Under the pieces are notes generated by a model. The model worked only from the letters and a program-made list of their open reading frames with translations. It was not told the origin of the DNA and searched no databases. Positions 17,146 through 25,638 of a stretch of DNA of 64,000 bases are shown here, piece after piece (within the stretch, counting starts at the first letter, position 1; each line of letters opens with the position of its first letter). The DNA lies in assembly GCA_002498365.1 (NCBI GenBank), contig DAHB01000002.1:47702-111701 (forward strand), written 5' to 3'. The DNA is from Methanomassiliicoccaceae archaeon UBA421 (lineage in GTDB: Archaea > Thermoplasmatota > Thermoplasmata > Methanomassiliicoccales > Methanomethylophilaceae). The position numbers and the translations under genes were made by a program.

Positions 17146-18681
17146 ATGGAAGAAAGACCCAGCCTGCTGTTCAAGTTGAGGCCCATATCAGACAGGTTGC
17201 CCTCGGTCCAGCGCCCGGAAGGGCACGTGCACTTCAGGACGAAGCTGATGTGGGTCATCATCGTCCTGGTGCTCTACTTCGTCATGACGAACGTGTACGT
17301 GTACGGGCTAGACCAGGGCGAAACCCTGGACCTGTTCGCGCAGTACAGGACCATCATGGCCGGAGCTTCGGGCACGATACTCCAGCTGGGCATAGGGCCC
17401 ATAGTCACGGCTTCCATCATAATGCAGCTCTTCGTCGGAGCGAAGATAATCAAGCTAGATCTGACGAAACGCGACGACAAGGCATGCTACCAGTCCGTAC
17501 TGAAGCTGCTGGTCATCGTCATGATCGTATTCGAGGCAGTGCCTCAGGTGTTCGGCTATCTCGTCCCGTCCTCCGGGCTCGTCGGCAATGTCGGCGGCGG
17601 GGGAGCGAAACTTGTGATCATAGCGCAGCTGTGCGCCGGCTCATACATAGTCTTCCTGATGGACGAGCTGATCTCCAAATGGGGCATCGGAAGCGGGATC
17701 TCGCTGTTCATAGCGGCAGGAGTGTCACAGGCGATATTCACGGGGACCCTCAACTGGAACCCCGTATCGTCCGGCGCGGCGATGAGCCTGGAGAATCCGC
17801 CCGCGGGGACCATACCCAAGGCCATATACATCCTCGCAAACACCAACTCGGGCGAGATGTCCAGCTGGGGATACGAGTCGATATTCCTTGGCGAACCGAA
17901 CTCGATGGTTGCCCTCCTATGCACCATACTGATATTCTTCATCGTGGCATATCTGGAGTCCACCAGGATAGAGCTGCCGCTCTCCCACGGAAGTGCCAGA
18001 GGTGCGAGGGGGCGCTATCCCATCAAACTCCTTTACGCGAGCAACATACCGGTCATACTCATGTCCGCCCTGCTCGCCAACGTCAGCATGTTCGCCCTGC
18101 TGTTCTACACCAACGACTTCATGAGCGGGATCCCCCTGCTCGGGAATAATTCGGCGTTGGGGTATTTCGAATCCGGCTCTACATCGGCGGCCGGAGGCTT
18201 GGCATGGTATCTGTCAGCGCCCACGGGCCTGTCCTCTTGGCTGATGCCGATACTCGACCCCGGGGTCTACGGCAACGGGCACGGGGCGATAGCCAACGTG
18301 TCGCATGTGGCCATATACTTCACGGTGATGGTCATAGGCTCGATATTCTTCGCCAAATTCTGGGTGGAGACCACGAACCTGGGGTCCGAGGCGGTCGCCA
18401 ATCAGATCCAGAAGAGCGGAATGCAGATACCGGGCTTCCGCAAGGACCCGAGAGTGCTAAAACGTGTGCTGGACAGATACATACCCACGATAACGATATT
18501 GTCGGGCGCCCTGGTGGGCGCGCTGGCCGCGTTCGCGGACATGCTGGGCACCACCGGCAACGCCAGCGGTACGGGTGTGCTGCTGACCGTGGGTATACTG
18601 ATCAAGTTCTACGAGTCCATGGGACGCGAGCAGATGATGGAGATGAACCCGGTCATGAGAGGGTTCTTCGGGAGTGAATGA
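17146..18681 (+). CDS. secY: Preprotein translocase subunit SecY
   Basis: A 511-residue polytopic membrane protein, the channel of the Sec translocon. About ten hydrophobic segments are visible. Signature stretches are GIGPIVTASIIMQLFVGAK in the second segment, the WGIGSGISLFIAAGVSQAIF region, and the positive loop before ESTRIELPLSHG. An extracellular loop around residues 330-385 (NNSALGYFESGSTSAAGG...) is longer than in many archaeal homologs. It sits 19 bases after rpl15 and overlaps the next gene. Confidence 0.97.
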   Translation: MEERPSLLFKLRPISDRLPSVQRPEGHVHFRTKLMWVIIVLVLYFVMTNVYVYGLDQGETLDLFAQYRTIMAGASGTILQLGIGPIVTASIIMQLFVGAKIIKLDLTKRDDKACYQSVLKLLVIVMIVFEAVPQVFGYLVPSSGLVGNVGGGGAKLVIIAQLCAGSYIVFLMDELISKWGIGSGISLFIAAGVSQAIFTGTLNWNPVSSGAAMSLENPPAGTIPKAIYILANTNSGEMSSWGYESIFLGEPNSMVALLCTILIFFIVAYLESTRIELPLSHGSARGARGRYPIKLLYASNIPVILMSALLANVSMFALLFYTNDFMSGIPLLGNNSALGYFESGSTSAAGGLAWYLSAPTGLSSWLMPILDPGVYGNGHGAIANVSHVAIYFTVMVIGSIFFAKFWVETTNLGSEAVANQIQKSGMQIPGFRKDPRVLKRVLDRYIPTITILSGALVGALAAFADMLGTTGNASGTGVLLTVGILIKFYESMGREQMMEMNPVMRGFFGSE

Positions 18682-19367
18682 AAATGCCTAATCCAGGAAG
18701 CCCAGGTAACATGCCCAATACGATGGAGAACATGCCGCAGATGCCTAAGAACGCAATGCTGGGCATGCTGCTCTCGATGGGCGTGATGATAATGGTCCTG
18801 ATGTACAGGGAGCAGGTGGGATACTATCTGAACTATGTCTTCCAATACATCGACTTCGGCGGCAAATACCCCGTCACGACGCTTATAATCGCCGGTCTGA
18901 TAATGACCACTCTGAGCAGCGTGATCAGGTCGATCATGACCGATCCTCTGAAGATGGCAAAGACCCAGCATGTGCAGAAAGAGTTCAACCTCGAAATGCG
19001 GAAGGCGAGGATGGAGAACAACCTCTTCAAGCTGAAGAAGTTAACGGAGCAGCAGCCTAAGATGATGGCCGCTTCCATGAGCTCCAGCCAGGACCAGATG
19101 AAGATCATGCCGGTGACGATGATAATCGTCATACCGATATATGCATGGGTCTGGTTCTTCATAGGCGGCGACTCGGTAAGTACGGTCATCAACGTCCCGT
19201 GGGCGAGCGTGAACCTCCTCCACTCCTACGTGCTTCCCGCATGGATCCTCGTTTACACCCTGATAAGCATACCCATAGGACAGTTGGTCAATAAGATAAT
19301 CAGGTTCATCCTCCTCAAAAGGCGTATTGACGAGATGGAAAAAGAGGGACAGAAGGCAGCGGTATAA
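18678..19367 (+). CDS. EMC3/TMCO1-family membrane insertase (DUF106, YidC/Oxa1 superfamily)
   Basis: A 229-residue membrane protein: methionine/asparagine-rich N-terminus, hydrophobic segments near 30-50, 60-80, 140-165 and 180-205, and a basic coiled-coil (EFNLEMRKARMENNLFKLKKL) between the second and third. This is the layout of archaeal DUF106 proteins, relatives of Oxa1/YidC, EMC3 and TMCO1 that insert membrane proteins. Its coupling to secY (four-base ATGA overlap) supports that role. It ends in TAA immediately before cmk. Confidence 0.9.
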   Translation: MKMPNPGSPGNMPNTMENMPQMPKNAMLGMLLSMGVMIMVLMYREQVGYYLNYVFQYIDFGGKYPVTTLIIAGLIMTTLSSVIRSIMTDPLKMAKTQHVQKEFNLEMRKARMENNLFKLKKLTEQQPKMMAASMSSSQDQMKIMPVTMIIVIPIYAWVWFFIGGDSVSTVINVPWASVNLLHSYVLPAWILVYTLISIPIGQLVNKIIRFILLKRRIDEMEKEGQKAAV

Positions 19368-19915
19368 TGAGGATAACCATCAGCGGCCCTCCCGGTTCCG
19401 GGAAGACCACGGCCTGTGCCAGACTCTCTGAGGTCCTGGGTTACAGGGCCGAGGTCTTCGGCCGGGTCTTCAGGGAAATGGCCGCCAGGAAAGGTGTTTC
19501 GGTGTCCGAGCTCGGCATGATGGCCGAGAAGGACCCGTCCATCGACAGCGAGATAGACTCGATCATACTGGAGGTCGCCAGGGAGAACGACGACATCATC
19601 CTGGAATCCCGGCTTTCGGCGTATCTTACAAAAATGAACGGCATAGACGCCTTCAGGGTATACATGCACGCGAGCCCGGATGTCAGGATGAGGCGTATAT
19701 GCGTCAGGGAGGACGAAGAATTCGACCGGACATGCGCCCAGACCATCGAGCGCGAGGAGTCGGAGGCCAGGCGATACATGATGTACTACGGGATCGATAC
19801 CACCGATCTGAGCGTCTACGACCTGATAATCGATACCGACAAGATAAGCCCGGGCGAGGTGGTCGACACGATCATCGGAGCGATAAATGAAAGATATGCT
19901 TGTGAAAGACCCTGA
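19367..19915 (+). CDS. cmk: Cytidylate kinase, archaeal type
   Basis: A 182-residue P-loop kinase phosphorylating CMP/dCMP. MRITISGPPGSGKTTACARLSE gives the Walker A at residues 7-14; RVFREMA, the ESRLSAYL lid region and REDEEFDRTCAQTIEREESEARRY are typical of the short archaeal Cmk. The start overlaps the stop of the insertase by one base. In many archaea cmk is in this same secY-cbf5 run. Confidence 0.93.
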   Translation: MRITISGPPGSGKTTACARLSEVLGYRAEVFGRVFREMAARKGVSVSELGMMAEKDPSIDSEIDSIILEVARENDDIILESRLSAYLTKMNGIDAFRVYMHASPDVRMRRICVREDEEFDRTCAQTIEREESEARRYMMYYGIDTTDLSVYDLIIDTDKISPGEVVDTIIGAINERYACERP

Positions 19916-20879
19916 TACCGTTCAGGACAGGTGGGGGAAAAGACCTTCGGACAGGTCCGTAGGGGAGCTTTTACAGGCGGGCGTGATAACCCTCGACAAG
20001 CCTTCCGGCCCGACCTCGCATCAGGCCACCGCTTGGGCGAGGGACGCTATACATGCCGAAAGGATAGGTCACGGCGGAACTCTGGACCCCTACGTCAGCG
20101 GCGTCCTTCCCATAAGCACTGGGAAGGCCGTGCGCCTTACGGACATAGTTCTCTCTTCCGACAAAGAATACATCTGCTCGATGAAGCTCCATAAGGACCG
20201 TCCGGAGATGAAGATAAGGGAGGTCATCTCCCGTTTCAAAGGTAAGATCTATCAGATGCCTCCGGTCCGTTCATCGGTGAAACGTCAGCTGAGGATCAGG
20301 ACGATCAAGGAGATCGAAATTCTAGAAATTGACGGAAGAAATCTCCTTTTCCGTCTCTCCTGCGATGCTGGCACATATGTAAGGACGTTATGTGTGGACA
20401 TCGGCGAGGCCCTCGGCTGCGGGGCCAACATGGTGCAGCTCAGGCGCACCCGTTCGGGCAAGATGCACGAATCGGAGGCGGTAAACCTCCACGACCTCAG
20501 GGACGCATACGTTTTCTGGCAGGAGAAGGGGAGGGAGGAATGGCTGCGCAGCATGATCAGGCCGATGGAGGTGCTCGTGGAACCCCTCCCCAAATTTATC
20601 GTAAAGCCCACCGCTGTGGACGCTATATGCCACGGGGCGGACCTGATGATCGCAGGCGTGTACAAGCTTGACGATGAGATAAGGAAGAACGCCCTGGTGG
20701 CCCTAATGACCTCCAGGGGGGAGCTGGTGGCCATAGGCAAGGCGGCCATGTCGTCCGCCAAGATCATGGCCACCGGGAAGGGCATGGCCGTAAAGGTCGA
20801 AAGGGTGCTGATGGAACCGGGCCACTACCCGAAGATGTGGAAATTCTCCACAGATCTGGAAGATGACCCAGACATCTGA
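19887..20879 (+). CDS. cbf5: tRNA/rRNA pseudouridine synthase Cbf5 (H/ACA RNP catalytic subunit)
   Basis: A 330-residue TruB-family enzyme. The catalytic Asp lies in GGTLDPYVSG near residue 67. VRSSVKRQLRIR and CDAGTYVRTLCVDIG follow, and the C-terminal PUA domain (residues about 240-320) ends with VERVLMEPGHYPKMW. In archaea Cbf5 works with Nop10, Gar1 and L7Ae guided by H/ACA RNAs, and acts on tRNA U55. ATG 19887 would overlap cmk by 29 bases; ATG 19896 (MLVKDPD) overlaps by 20. Either start keeps the N-terminal extension typical of archaeal Cbf5. Confidence 0.95.
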   Translation: MKDMLVKDPDTVQDRWGKRPSDRSVGELLQAGVITLDKPSGPTSHQATAWARDAIHAERIGHGGTLDPYVSGVLPISTGKAVRLTDIVLSSDKEYICSMKLHKDRPEMKIREVISRFKGKIYQMPPVRSSVKRQLRIRTIKEIEILEIDGRNLLFRLSCDAGTYVRTLCVDIGEALGCGANMVQLRRTRSGKMHESEAVNLHDLRDAYVFWQEKGREEWLRSMIRPMEVLVEPLPKFIVKPTAVDAICHGADLMIAGVYKLDDEIRKNALVALMTSRGELVAIGKAAMSSAKIMATGKGMAVKVERVLMEPGHYPKMWKFSTDLEDDPDI

Positions 20880-20916
20880 TCCGCACGCACGCCCGACTTT
20901 TTAAGGGGACTCAGCC

Positions 20917-20926
20917 TAAATATATC
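20917..20926 (+). promoter_or_regulatory. TATA box of the 20959-22430 gene pair
   Basis: AAATATATCT lies about 33-42 bases before ATG 20959, predicting a transcript start close to the start codon. The preceding CTTTTTAA (20898-20905) may help end the cbf5 transcript. Confidence 0.5.
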
Positions 20927-20958
20927 TATATCGTTGACGGTACGGGGGATGGGGACAG

Positions 20959-21297
20959 ATGTCGATTTTTTCTGGAAGGCAGACGGTGTTCGGACCGGAA
21001 CTTATGTCCGTAGGGGATTTCGATCCCAGGGAGGACGGGGGCTACCGCAATGTCATCGTGACGCAGATCAAGGTCAAGCCCAAGCGCATGCTTTACGTAC
21101 GCGTGAGGTCCGACAACCCGGTGGACGTGGCAGTGGTGGACCAGAAGGGGAGGCCCGTCGGCCATAAGGACGGCGTGACCGACGACATACTGGGGCCTAT
21201 ATCCACTGAAACATGGACCGATATGGGTTTCGCGGTGGGGCTGTTCAGAGGGGACAAGGCGAAGGCCGAGGTCGAGATATGGACTGAGCGCAGATGA
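20959..21297 (+). CDS. Small beta-rich protein of unknown function, paired with a membrane protein
   Basis: A 112-residue soluble protein with no signal peptide. Alternating strands (VIVTQIKVKPKRMLYVRVRS, VDVAVVDQKGRPVGHKDG, FAVGLFRGDKAKAEVEIWTE) suggest a small beta sandwich reminiscent of GOLD/emp24 or PPC-type domains; this is an impression from the pattern only. It overlaps the following membrane protein gene by four bases (GATGAAG), so the two are probably made in step and may interact. I do not recognise a named family. Confidence 0.6.
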   Translation: MSIFSGRQTVFGPELMSVGDFDPREDGGYRNVIVTQIKVKPKRMLYVRVRSDNPVDVAVVDQKGRPVGHKDGVTDDILGPISTETWTDMGFAVGLFRGDKAKAEVEIWTERR

Positions 21298-22430
21298 AGC
21301 CGAAGATAGAGAAGGGGAAGAGAGGAACGTTCTGGTCGACAAAAATGTCCCGGGACCTGAGCCTTCTGAGGAAGGACGACAAATACATCGTGCTGCTGAC
21401 CGTGCTGGCACTGATACCCTGCGCGGCAGCATACTATTATCTTTCGAAGACCGGAGATTATACTACGTACGACCTGATCCCACTGTTAACGCTGCCGCTT
21501 TTCTTGGACGGTATAGTGATATACGTCAAAGAGAGGCGCTGGAAGTCTTTCATTATCATGGTGTCGGTCGTCGCAGCGCTCTTCGTACTGCATAAGCTGG
21601 AATATATCCAGGTTACCGGGGACATCCTGTTCTTCGTGCTCTTCATACTGATAGGGGCCACAGGCGTGGTTGCGGTGGCGGAGGCGATACAGAGGGTCTC
21701 GTTCTATCGTGTGGTGCATTCCGTCGAATATATGAACGTCAAGAGGAAGCTAAGCCTCTGGGACAAGATGGTGGCATTCCTTTTCAACGTGCCGGATGAC
21801 CTAGACACCCGCAACGTAACCATGAACTACAACTTTCAGAGGACGTCTATACCCTGGAAGGAGATGATCCAGACGATAACAATGGCGCTGATGCTCGGAA
21901 TGTTCATCTGGATATACCTCTCGATGAACCCTGCGTTCATGAGAGAGGACTCTCTGAAATCCATTCCGATCTTCATGTTCTCCCTGGTCCTGGTAATTCC
22001 TCTTATCGTACTGCCTTTTACCGTTTTCAAGTCCCTCGATGTGAGAGTGGAGACGAACTATCGCGCGTTCCACATACACAGCGGAGTCATGGAGACGCTG
22101 AAAAGAATGGCCCTCCCCATAGGCGCGACCCTGATATTCGTTCTGCTGGCGATAAACACGTCCGACCCCGTTCAGGTGATGACTTACATAGGGGCGTCCG
22201 CTTTGGCTATAATATTCGTGGTGGGATACACGTGCATACTATACTACACCACGAACGAGAGGCCGCTGGTCAATGACATAGTCATCAAATGGCGGATATT
22301 CCGCCCGGTCCCTATATTCGTAAGCCTCGATGAAGGCGGGTCGGGCAGGGCCAGGTTCGACGATGCGCCGGGGACGCCGAAGAGGGACAAGTCCGATTTC
22401 GGCGAGCTTATACTCCCTCAGGGAAGATGA
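21294..22430 (+). CDS. Multi-pass membrane protein of unknown function
   Basis: A 378-residue protein with about nine hydrophobic segments (roughly residues 30-48, 58-78, 83-98, 105-125, 195-215, 225-245, 270-290, 300-320). They are split by a cytoplasmic-looking loop at 135-190 (VKRKLSLWDKMVAFLFNVPDDLD) and followed by a charged C-terminal tail after 335. There are no transporter, protease or transferase motifs I can name. It is translationally coupled to the small beta protein upstream. Convergent with the orphan at 22431. Confidence 0.65.
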   Translation: MKPKIEKGKRGTFWSTKMSRDLSLLRKDDKYIVLLTVLALIPCAAAYYYLSKTGDYTTYDLIPLLTLPLFLDGIVIYVKERRWKSFIIMVSVVAALFVLHKLEYIQVTGDILFFVLFILIGATGVVAVAEAIQRVSFYRVVHSVEYMNVKRKLSLWDKMVAFLFNVPDDLDTRNVTMNYNFQRTSIPWKEMIQTITMALMLGMFIWIYLSMNPAFMREDSLKSIPIFMFSLVLVIPLIVLPFTVFKSLDVRVETNYRAFHIHSGVMETLKRMALPIGATLIFVLLAINTSDPVQVMTYIGASALAIIFVVGYTCILYYTTNERPLVNDIVIKWRIFRPVPIFVSLDEGGSGRARFDDAPGTPKRDKSDFGELILPQGR

Positions 22431-22865
22431 TCAGCCCTGGAACTTCGGATTCATCTTACCGGGTGACGCCAGCGCCTTGAAGATAGGCATGAATACCTGC
22501 CCGGAGCTGAAACCTTCGGTCTTGTCGAGTCCGAGAAGCTCAGGTTCCTGGTTGTTGGTGATGATGATCTTGTATCTCTGCTCGGCGCCCTCCACCGTCA
22601 GCAGCGGGCCCTCGTAGGCCTGTGCGACCTCTAGAGCGGTCTCCGCCGTGTTCTGAATGTCTTCCGGAGTCATGGAATCGGGCACGTACACCAGGAAGGA
22701 GCACTCCCCCGTTTCGCCGTTCATCATGAACCGTACGTCGGATTCTCCGAGGCAGGCCCTGAACCTGTCGGCCTTTTCGCTGTCGCCCGCAAGCCCGCCC
22801 ATCCTTTCGACGAAAACAAACGGTATATCGATATAGATGGCTTCTTTGCCGAGAACGCTCCACAT
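22431..22865 (-). CDS. Uncharacterised 144-residue protein
   Basis: An alpha-beta protein without membrane segments; I recognise no family. It begins MWSVLGKEAIYIDIPFVFVERMGG and ends MPIFKALASPGKMNPKFQG. A methionine-rich middle (VRFMMNGETGECSFLVYVPDSMTPEDIQNTAE) suggests one compact domain. The frame extends upstream to 22928, but that part contains a Shine-Dalgarno-like GAGGAGGTG with no start codon at the right distance and an AT-rich TATA-like stretch (about 22876-22892), so I start at ATG 22865. The gene is monocistronic between a membrane protein (convergent) and trpS (divergent). Confidence 0.55.
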   Translation of the reverse strand: MWSVLGKEAIYIDIPFVFVERMGGLAGDSEKADRFRACLGESDVRFMMNGETGECSFLVYVPDSMTPEDIQNTAETALEVAQAYEGPLLTVEGAEQRYKIIITNNQEPELLGLDKTEGFSSGQVFMPIFKALASPGKMNPKFQG

Positions 22866-22982
22866 GGCGGAGTGATTTCTAATTAGATAGATAAGGGATT
22901 CGTTTTCCGCACCTCCTCGCGAAATCACAGTGGCACATCATAAAGGTTAAAATCGTTGTGGTGCGTGAAGGTTCCGTTCGCA

Positions 22983-24119
22983 ATGACAGAGGATTTCAAA
23001 GTCACGCCCTGGGAGGTCACCGGGGATATAGATTACGGCCTTCTCCAGGAAAGGTTCGGCACGACGCCGATAGACGGCGCGCTCCTCGAAAGGCTTTCCA
23101 AGTACGGCGATGTGCACCCGATGCTCAGACGCGGCATATTCTATTCGCACAGAGACCTCAACCAGTTGCTCGACGGTTACGAGAAGGGAAAGGAGTTCTT
23201 CCTTTACACGGGAAGGGGGCCGTCCGGGAACACACACCTGGGCCACATGATGCCTTGGATATTTAACAAGTGGATCCAGGACACCTTCGGCGTGCCTATG
23301 CTGTTCCAGATGACCGACGACGAGAAGTTCCTTTTCAAGGACCTCACGCTCGACGACACAAGGCGCATGGCCTACGAGAACGCCCTGGACTTTGTTGCCC
23401 TGGGCTTCGATCCCGATAAAACGAAGATAATCCTCGACACGGAGAACATCAAGTCCCTTTATCCGATAGCTTTGAAGGTATCGAAGAAGGTGACCTTCTC
23501 GACGGCCAAAGCGGTGTTCGGGTTCGACAATTCCACAAACATCGGTTCAGTGTTCTTCACTTCCATACAGGCCGCCCCTGCGTTCCTCCCCACCGAGGAG
23601 GCGGGCACGCAGGTCCCGTGCCTGATCCCCTGCGGAATTGACCAGGACCCGCACTTCAGGGTTGCGAGGGACGTTGCCCCCGGTCTCGGGTACCCCAAGC
23701 CCGCGATGATGTACTGCAAGATGTTCCCCGGTCTGGGAGGCGGTGACAAGATGTCCTCCTCCGACGAGAACGCGACGATATACACTACCGACGGGCCGAA
23801 AGCGGTCAAGAAGAAAGTGGGCAGGGCGTTCACCGGAGGATGTGTGTCCGTCGAAGAACAGAGGGAGAAAGGCGGGAACCCCGAGATCTGCGCCGTGTTC
23901 AAGTATTACTTCTACATGTTCGAAAAGGACGATTCAAAGATCAACGAGCTTGCCGACAGATGTCGCTCGGGCTGCATCCTCTGCGGAGAGTGCAAGGCCG
24001 AACTGACGACAAGGATAAATCTGTTCCTGGAGGACCATCAGGCAAAGCGCGAGGAGGCCCGCAAGATCGTCGGTGATATGGCCTACGGCGGGTTCAAGTG
24101 GAAGAAGGACGGCGAATAA
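22983..24119 (+). CDS. trpS: Tryptophan--tRNA ligase, archaeal/eukaryotic type
   Basis: A 378-residue class I synthetase. The HIGH-equivalent is GNTHLGH near residues 82-88 and the KMSKS-equivalent is GDKMSSSDEN near 253. TGRGPSG before the HIGH motif and PCGIDQDPHFRVARDVA identify the archaeal TrpRS. A late cysteine group (CRSGCILCGECKAE, residues about 328-341) is also seen. The frame extends nine codons upstream, but ATG 22983 fits homologs; AAGGTTAAAAT (22943-22953) is the likely TATA region. pheS follows after one base. Confidence 0.95.
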   Translation: MTEDFKVTPWEVTGDIDYGLLQERFGTTPIDGALLERLSKYGDVHPMLRRGIFYSHRDLNQLLDGYEKGKEFFLYTGRGPSGNTHLGHMMPWIFNKWIQDTFGVPMLFQMTDDEKFLFKDLTLDDTRRMAYENALDFVALGFDPDKTKIILDTENIKSLYPIALKVSKKVTFSTAKAVFGFDNSTNIGSVFFTSIQAAPAFLPTEEAGTQVPCLIPCGIDQDPHFRVARDVAPGLGYPKPAMMYCKMFPGLGGGDKMSSSDENATIYTTDGPKAVKKKVGRAFTGGCVSVEEQREKGGNPEICAVFKYYFYMFEKDDSKINELADRCRSGCILCGECKAELTTRINLFLEDHQAKREEARKIVGDMAYGGFKWKKDGE

Positions 24120-24120
24120 C

Positions 24121-25638
24121 ATGGACCATGATGTTGCGGAAGGACTCAGCTATAACGAGACGAAACTTTTGCTGGCACTTCAGGCCGCAGGAGGAAAGGC
24201 ATCTCCCGGCGAGCTGATATCCAAATACGACTTCTCTATCGAGGTCGAGGCCATGGGGGCCGCATCGTGGCTCGAGACAAAAGGTCTCGCTAGGATAACC
24301 GAGGAGAGCACGATGTTCTACTCCATCGGCGACGGGTCCGAAGCGGTAAAGGGGCTTCCTGAGAGGAGGGCCGTCGAGGCGATAGCCGCCGCCGGCGGCA
24401 AGATGGGGATGTCCGAACTTGCAGAGGCGATGCCGGGCGGAGAGGACAAGATAGCGGTCGGATGGCTGAAGAGGAAGGGGCTGGCCGACATCGTCAAGGA
24501 AGGCGGGTCCAAAACACTGGTGCTCACCGATAAAGGAAAAAAGTCCCGGGGGAAGAAATTGCCAGCGGAAGAATTCCTGGAAATGCTCCTCAAGGGACCT
24601 GTCGCCGAAAAGGATTCCGACAAGGACGTCGTTAACGAGCTGAAAGGCCGCGGCGGCATGATACGCGAAGCGCCCGTAGTGTCAAGAGAAATATTCCTGA
24701 CCGATGAGGGCAAAAAGGTAGCGGTATCGGGGATAGTGCTCAAGAGAGAGATCACTGACATAACGGACCGCCTCATACAGAGCGGCGACTGGCAGGGCGG
24801 CGAATATCGCAAATACGATGTACGCACGTTCGCGCCCGCCATCTATCCGGCCAAGAGGTCCCCCATAACCAGGCTCAGCGACCAGGTCAGGCAGATGTTC
24901 CTGGACATGGGATTCGTGGAGATGTCCTCCGACTACGTTCAGCCATCGTTCTGGAATATGGACGTCCTTTTCACGCCCCAGGACCACCCGGCGAGAGACC
25001 TTCAGGACACCTTCTACCTGGACAACCCGTCATCCATACGCGAGGAGGACCAGGAGCTCGTCGGATACGTCAGAGAGCTCCACGAGAACGGCGGAGATAC
25101 CGGGTCCACCGGATGGGGAGGGAAATGGTCGAGGGAATTCTCCGAGTCTCCCATCCTGAGGACGCACAGCACCGTTAGCAGCATACGGTACCTGGCGGCC
25201 CATCCCGACGCACCCTGCAAGGCGTTCTCGATATCCAGGATATTCAGGAAGGAGTCTATAGATTCCACCCACCTCCCGGAATTTACCCAGATAGAAGGCA
25301 TTGTGATAGACGAGAATGCCAACTTCGATACGCTGATCTCGATAATACGCGAATTCTATGCAAGGATGGGCTTCGACAAGATCCGCATCAGGCCGGCATA
25401 TTTCCCATACACGGAGCCATCCCTGGAGCTGGAGGTCTTCTTCAACGGGAAGTGGATGGAGCTCGGAGGCGCGGGGATATTCAGGCCCGAAGTGGTGGCC
25501 CCCTTCGGCGTTAAGCACCCGGTGCTCGCATGGGGCTTCGGGTTCGAGAGGCTGGCCATGCTCAAATGGAACATCAAGGACATCCGGGAGCTCTACATCT
25601 CCGATCTGGACACCCTCAGGAGCAGCAGGACCTTCTGA
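24121..25638 (+). CDS. pheS: Phenylalanine--tRNA ligase alpha subunit
   Basis: A 505-residue archaeal PheS. N-terminal winged-helix modules (residues about 1-200) bind tRNA. The class II catalytic core follows with HPARDLQDTFYL (motif 2 region), the HTHSTVSSIRYLA-like segment (RTHSTVS), FRKESIDSTHLPEFTQIEG and motif 3 GFGFERLAML near the C-terminus. Operon with trpS. The beta subunit is not in the window. Confidence 0.95.
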   Translation: MDHDVAEGLSYNETKLLLALQAAGGKASPGELISKYDFSIEVEAMGAASWLETKGLARITEESTMFYSIGDGSEAVKGLPERRAVEAIAAAGGKMGMSELAEAMPGGEDKIAVGWLKRKGLADIVKEGGSKTLVLTDKGKKSRGKKLPAEEFLEMLLKGPVAEKDSDKDVVNELKGRGGMIREAPVVSREIFLTDEGKKVAVSGIVLKREITDITDRLIQSGDWQGGEYRKYDVRTFAPAIYPAKRSPITRLSDQVRQMFLDMGFVEMSSDYVQPSFWNMDVLFTPQDHPARDLQDTFYLDNPSSIREEDQELVGYVRELHENGGDTGSTGWGGKWSREFSESPILRTHSTVSSIRYLAAHPDAPCKAFSISRIFRKESIDSTHLPEFTQIEGIVIDENANFDTLISIIREFYARMGFDKIRIRPAYFPYTEPSLELEVFFNGKWMELGGAGIFRPEVVAPFGVKHPVLAWGFGFERLAMLKWNIKDIRELYISDLDTLRSSRTF

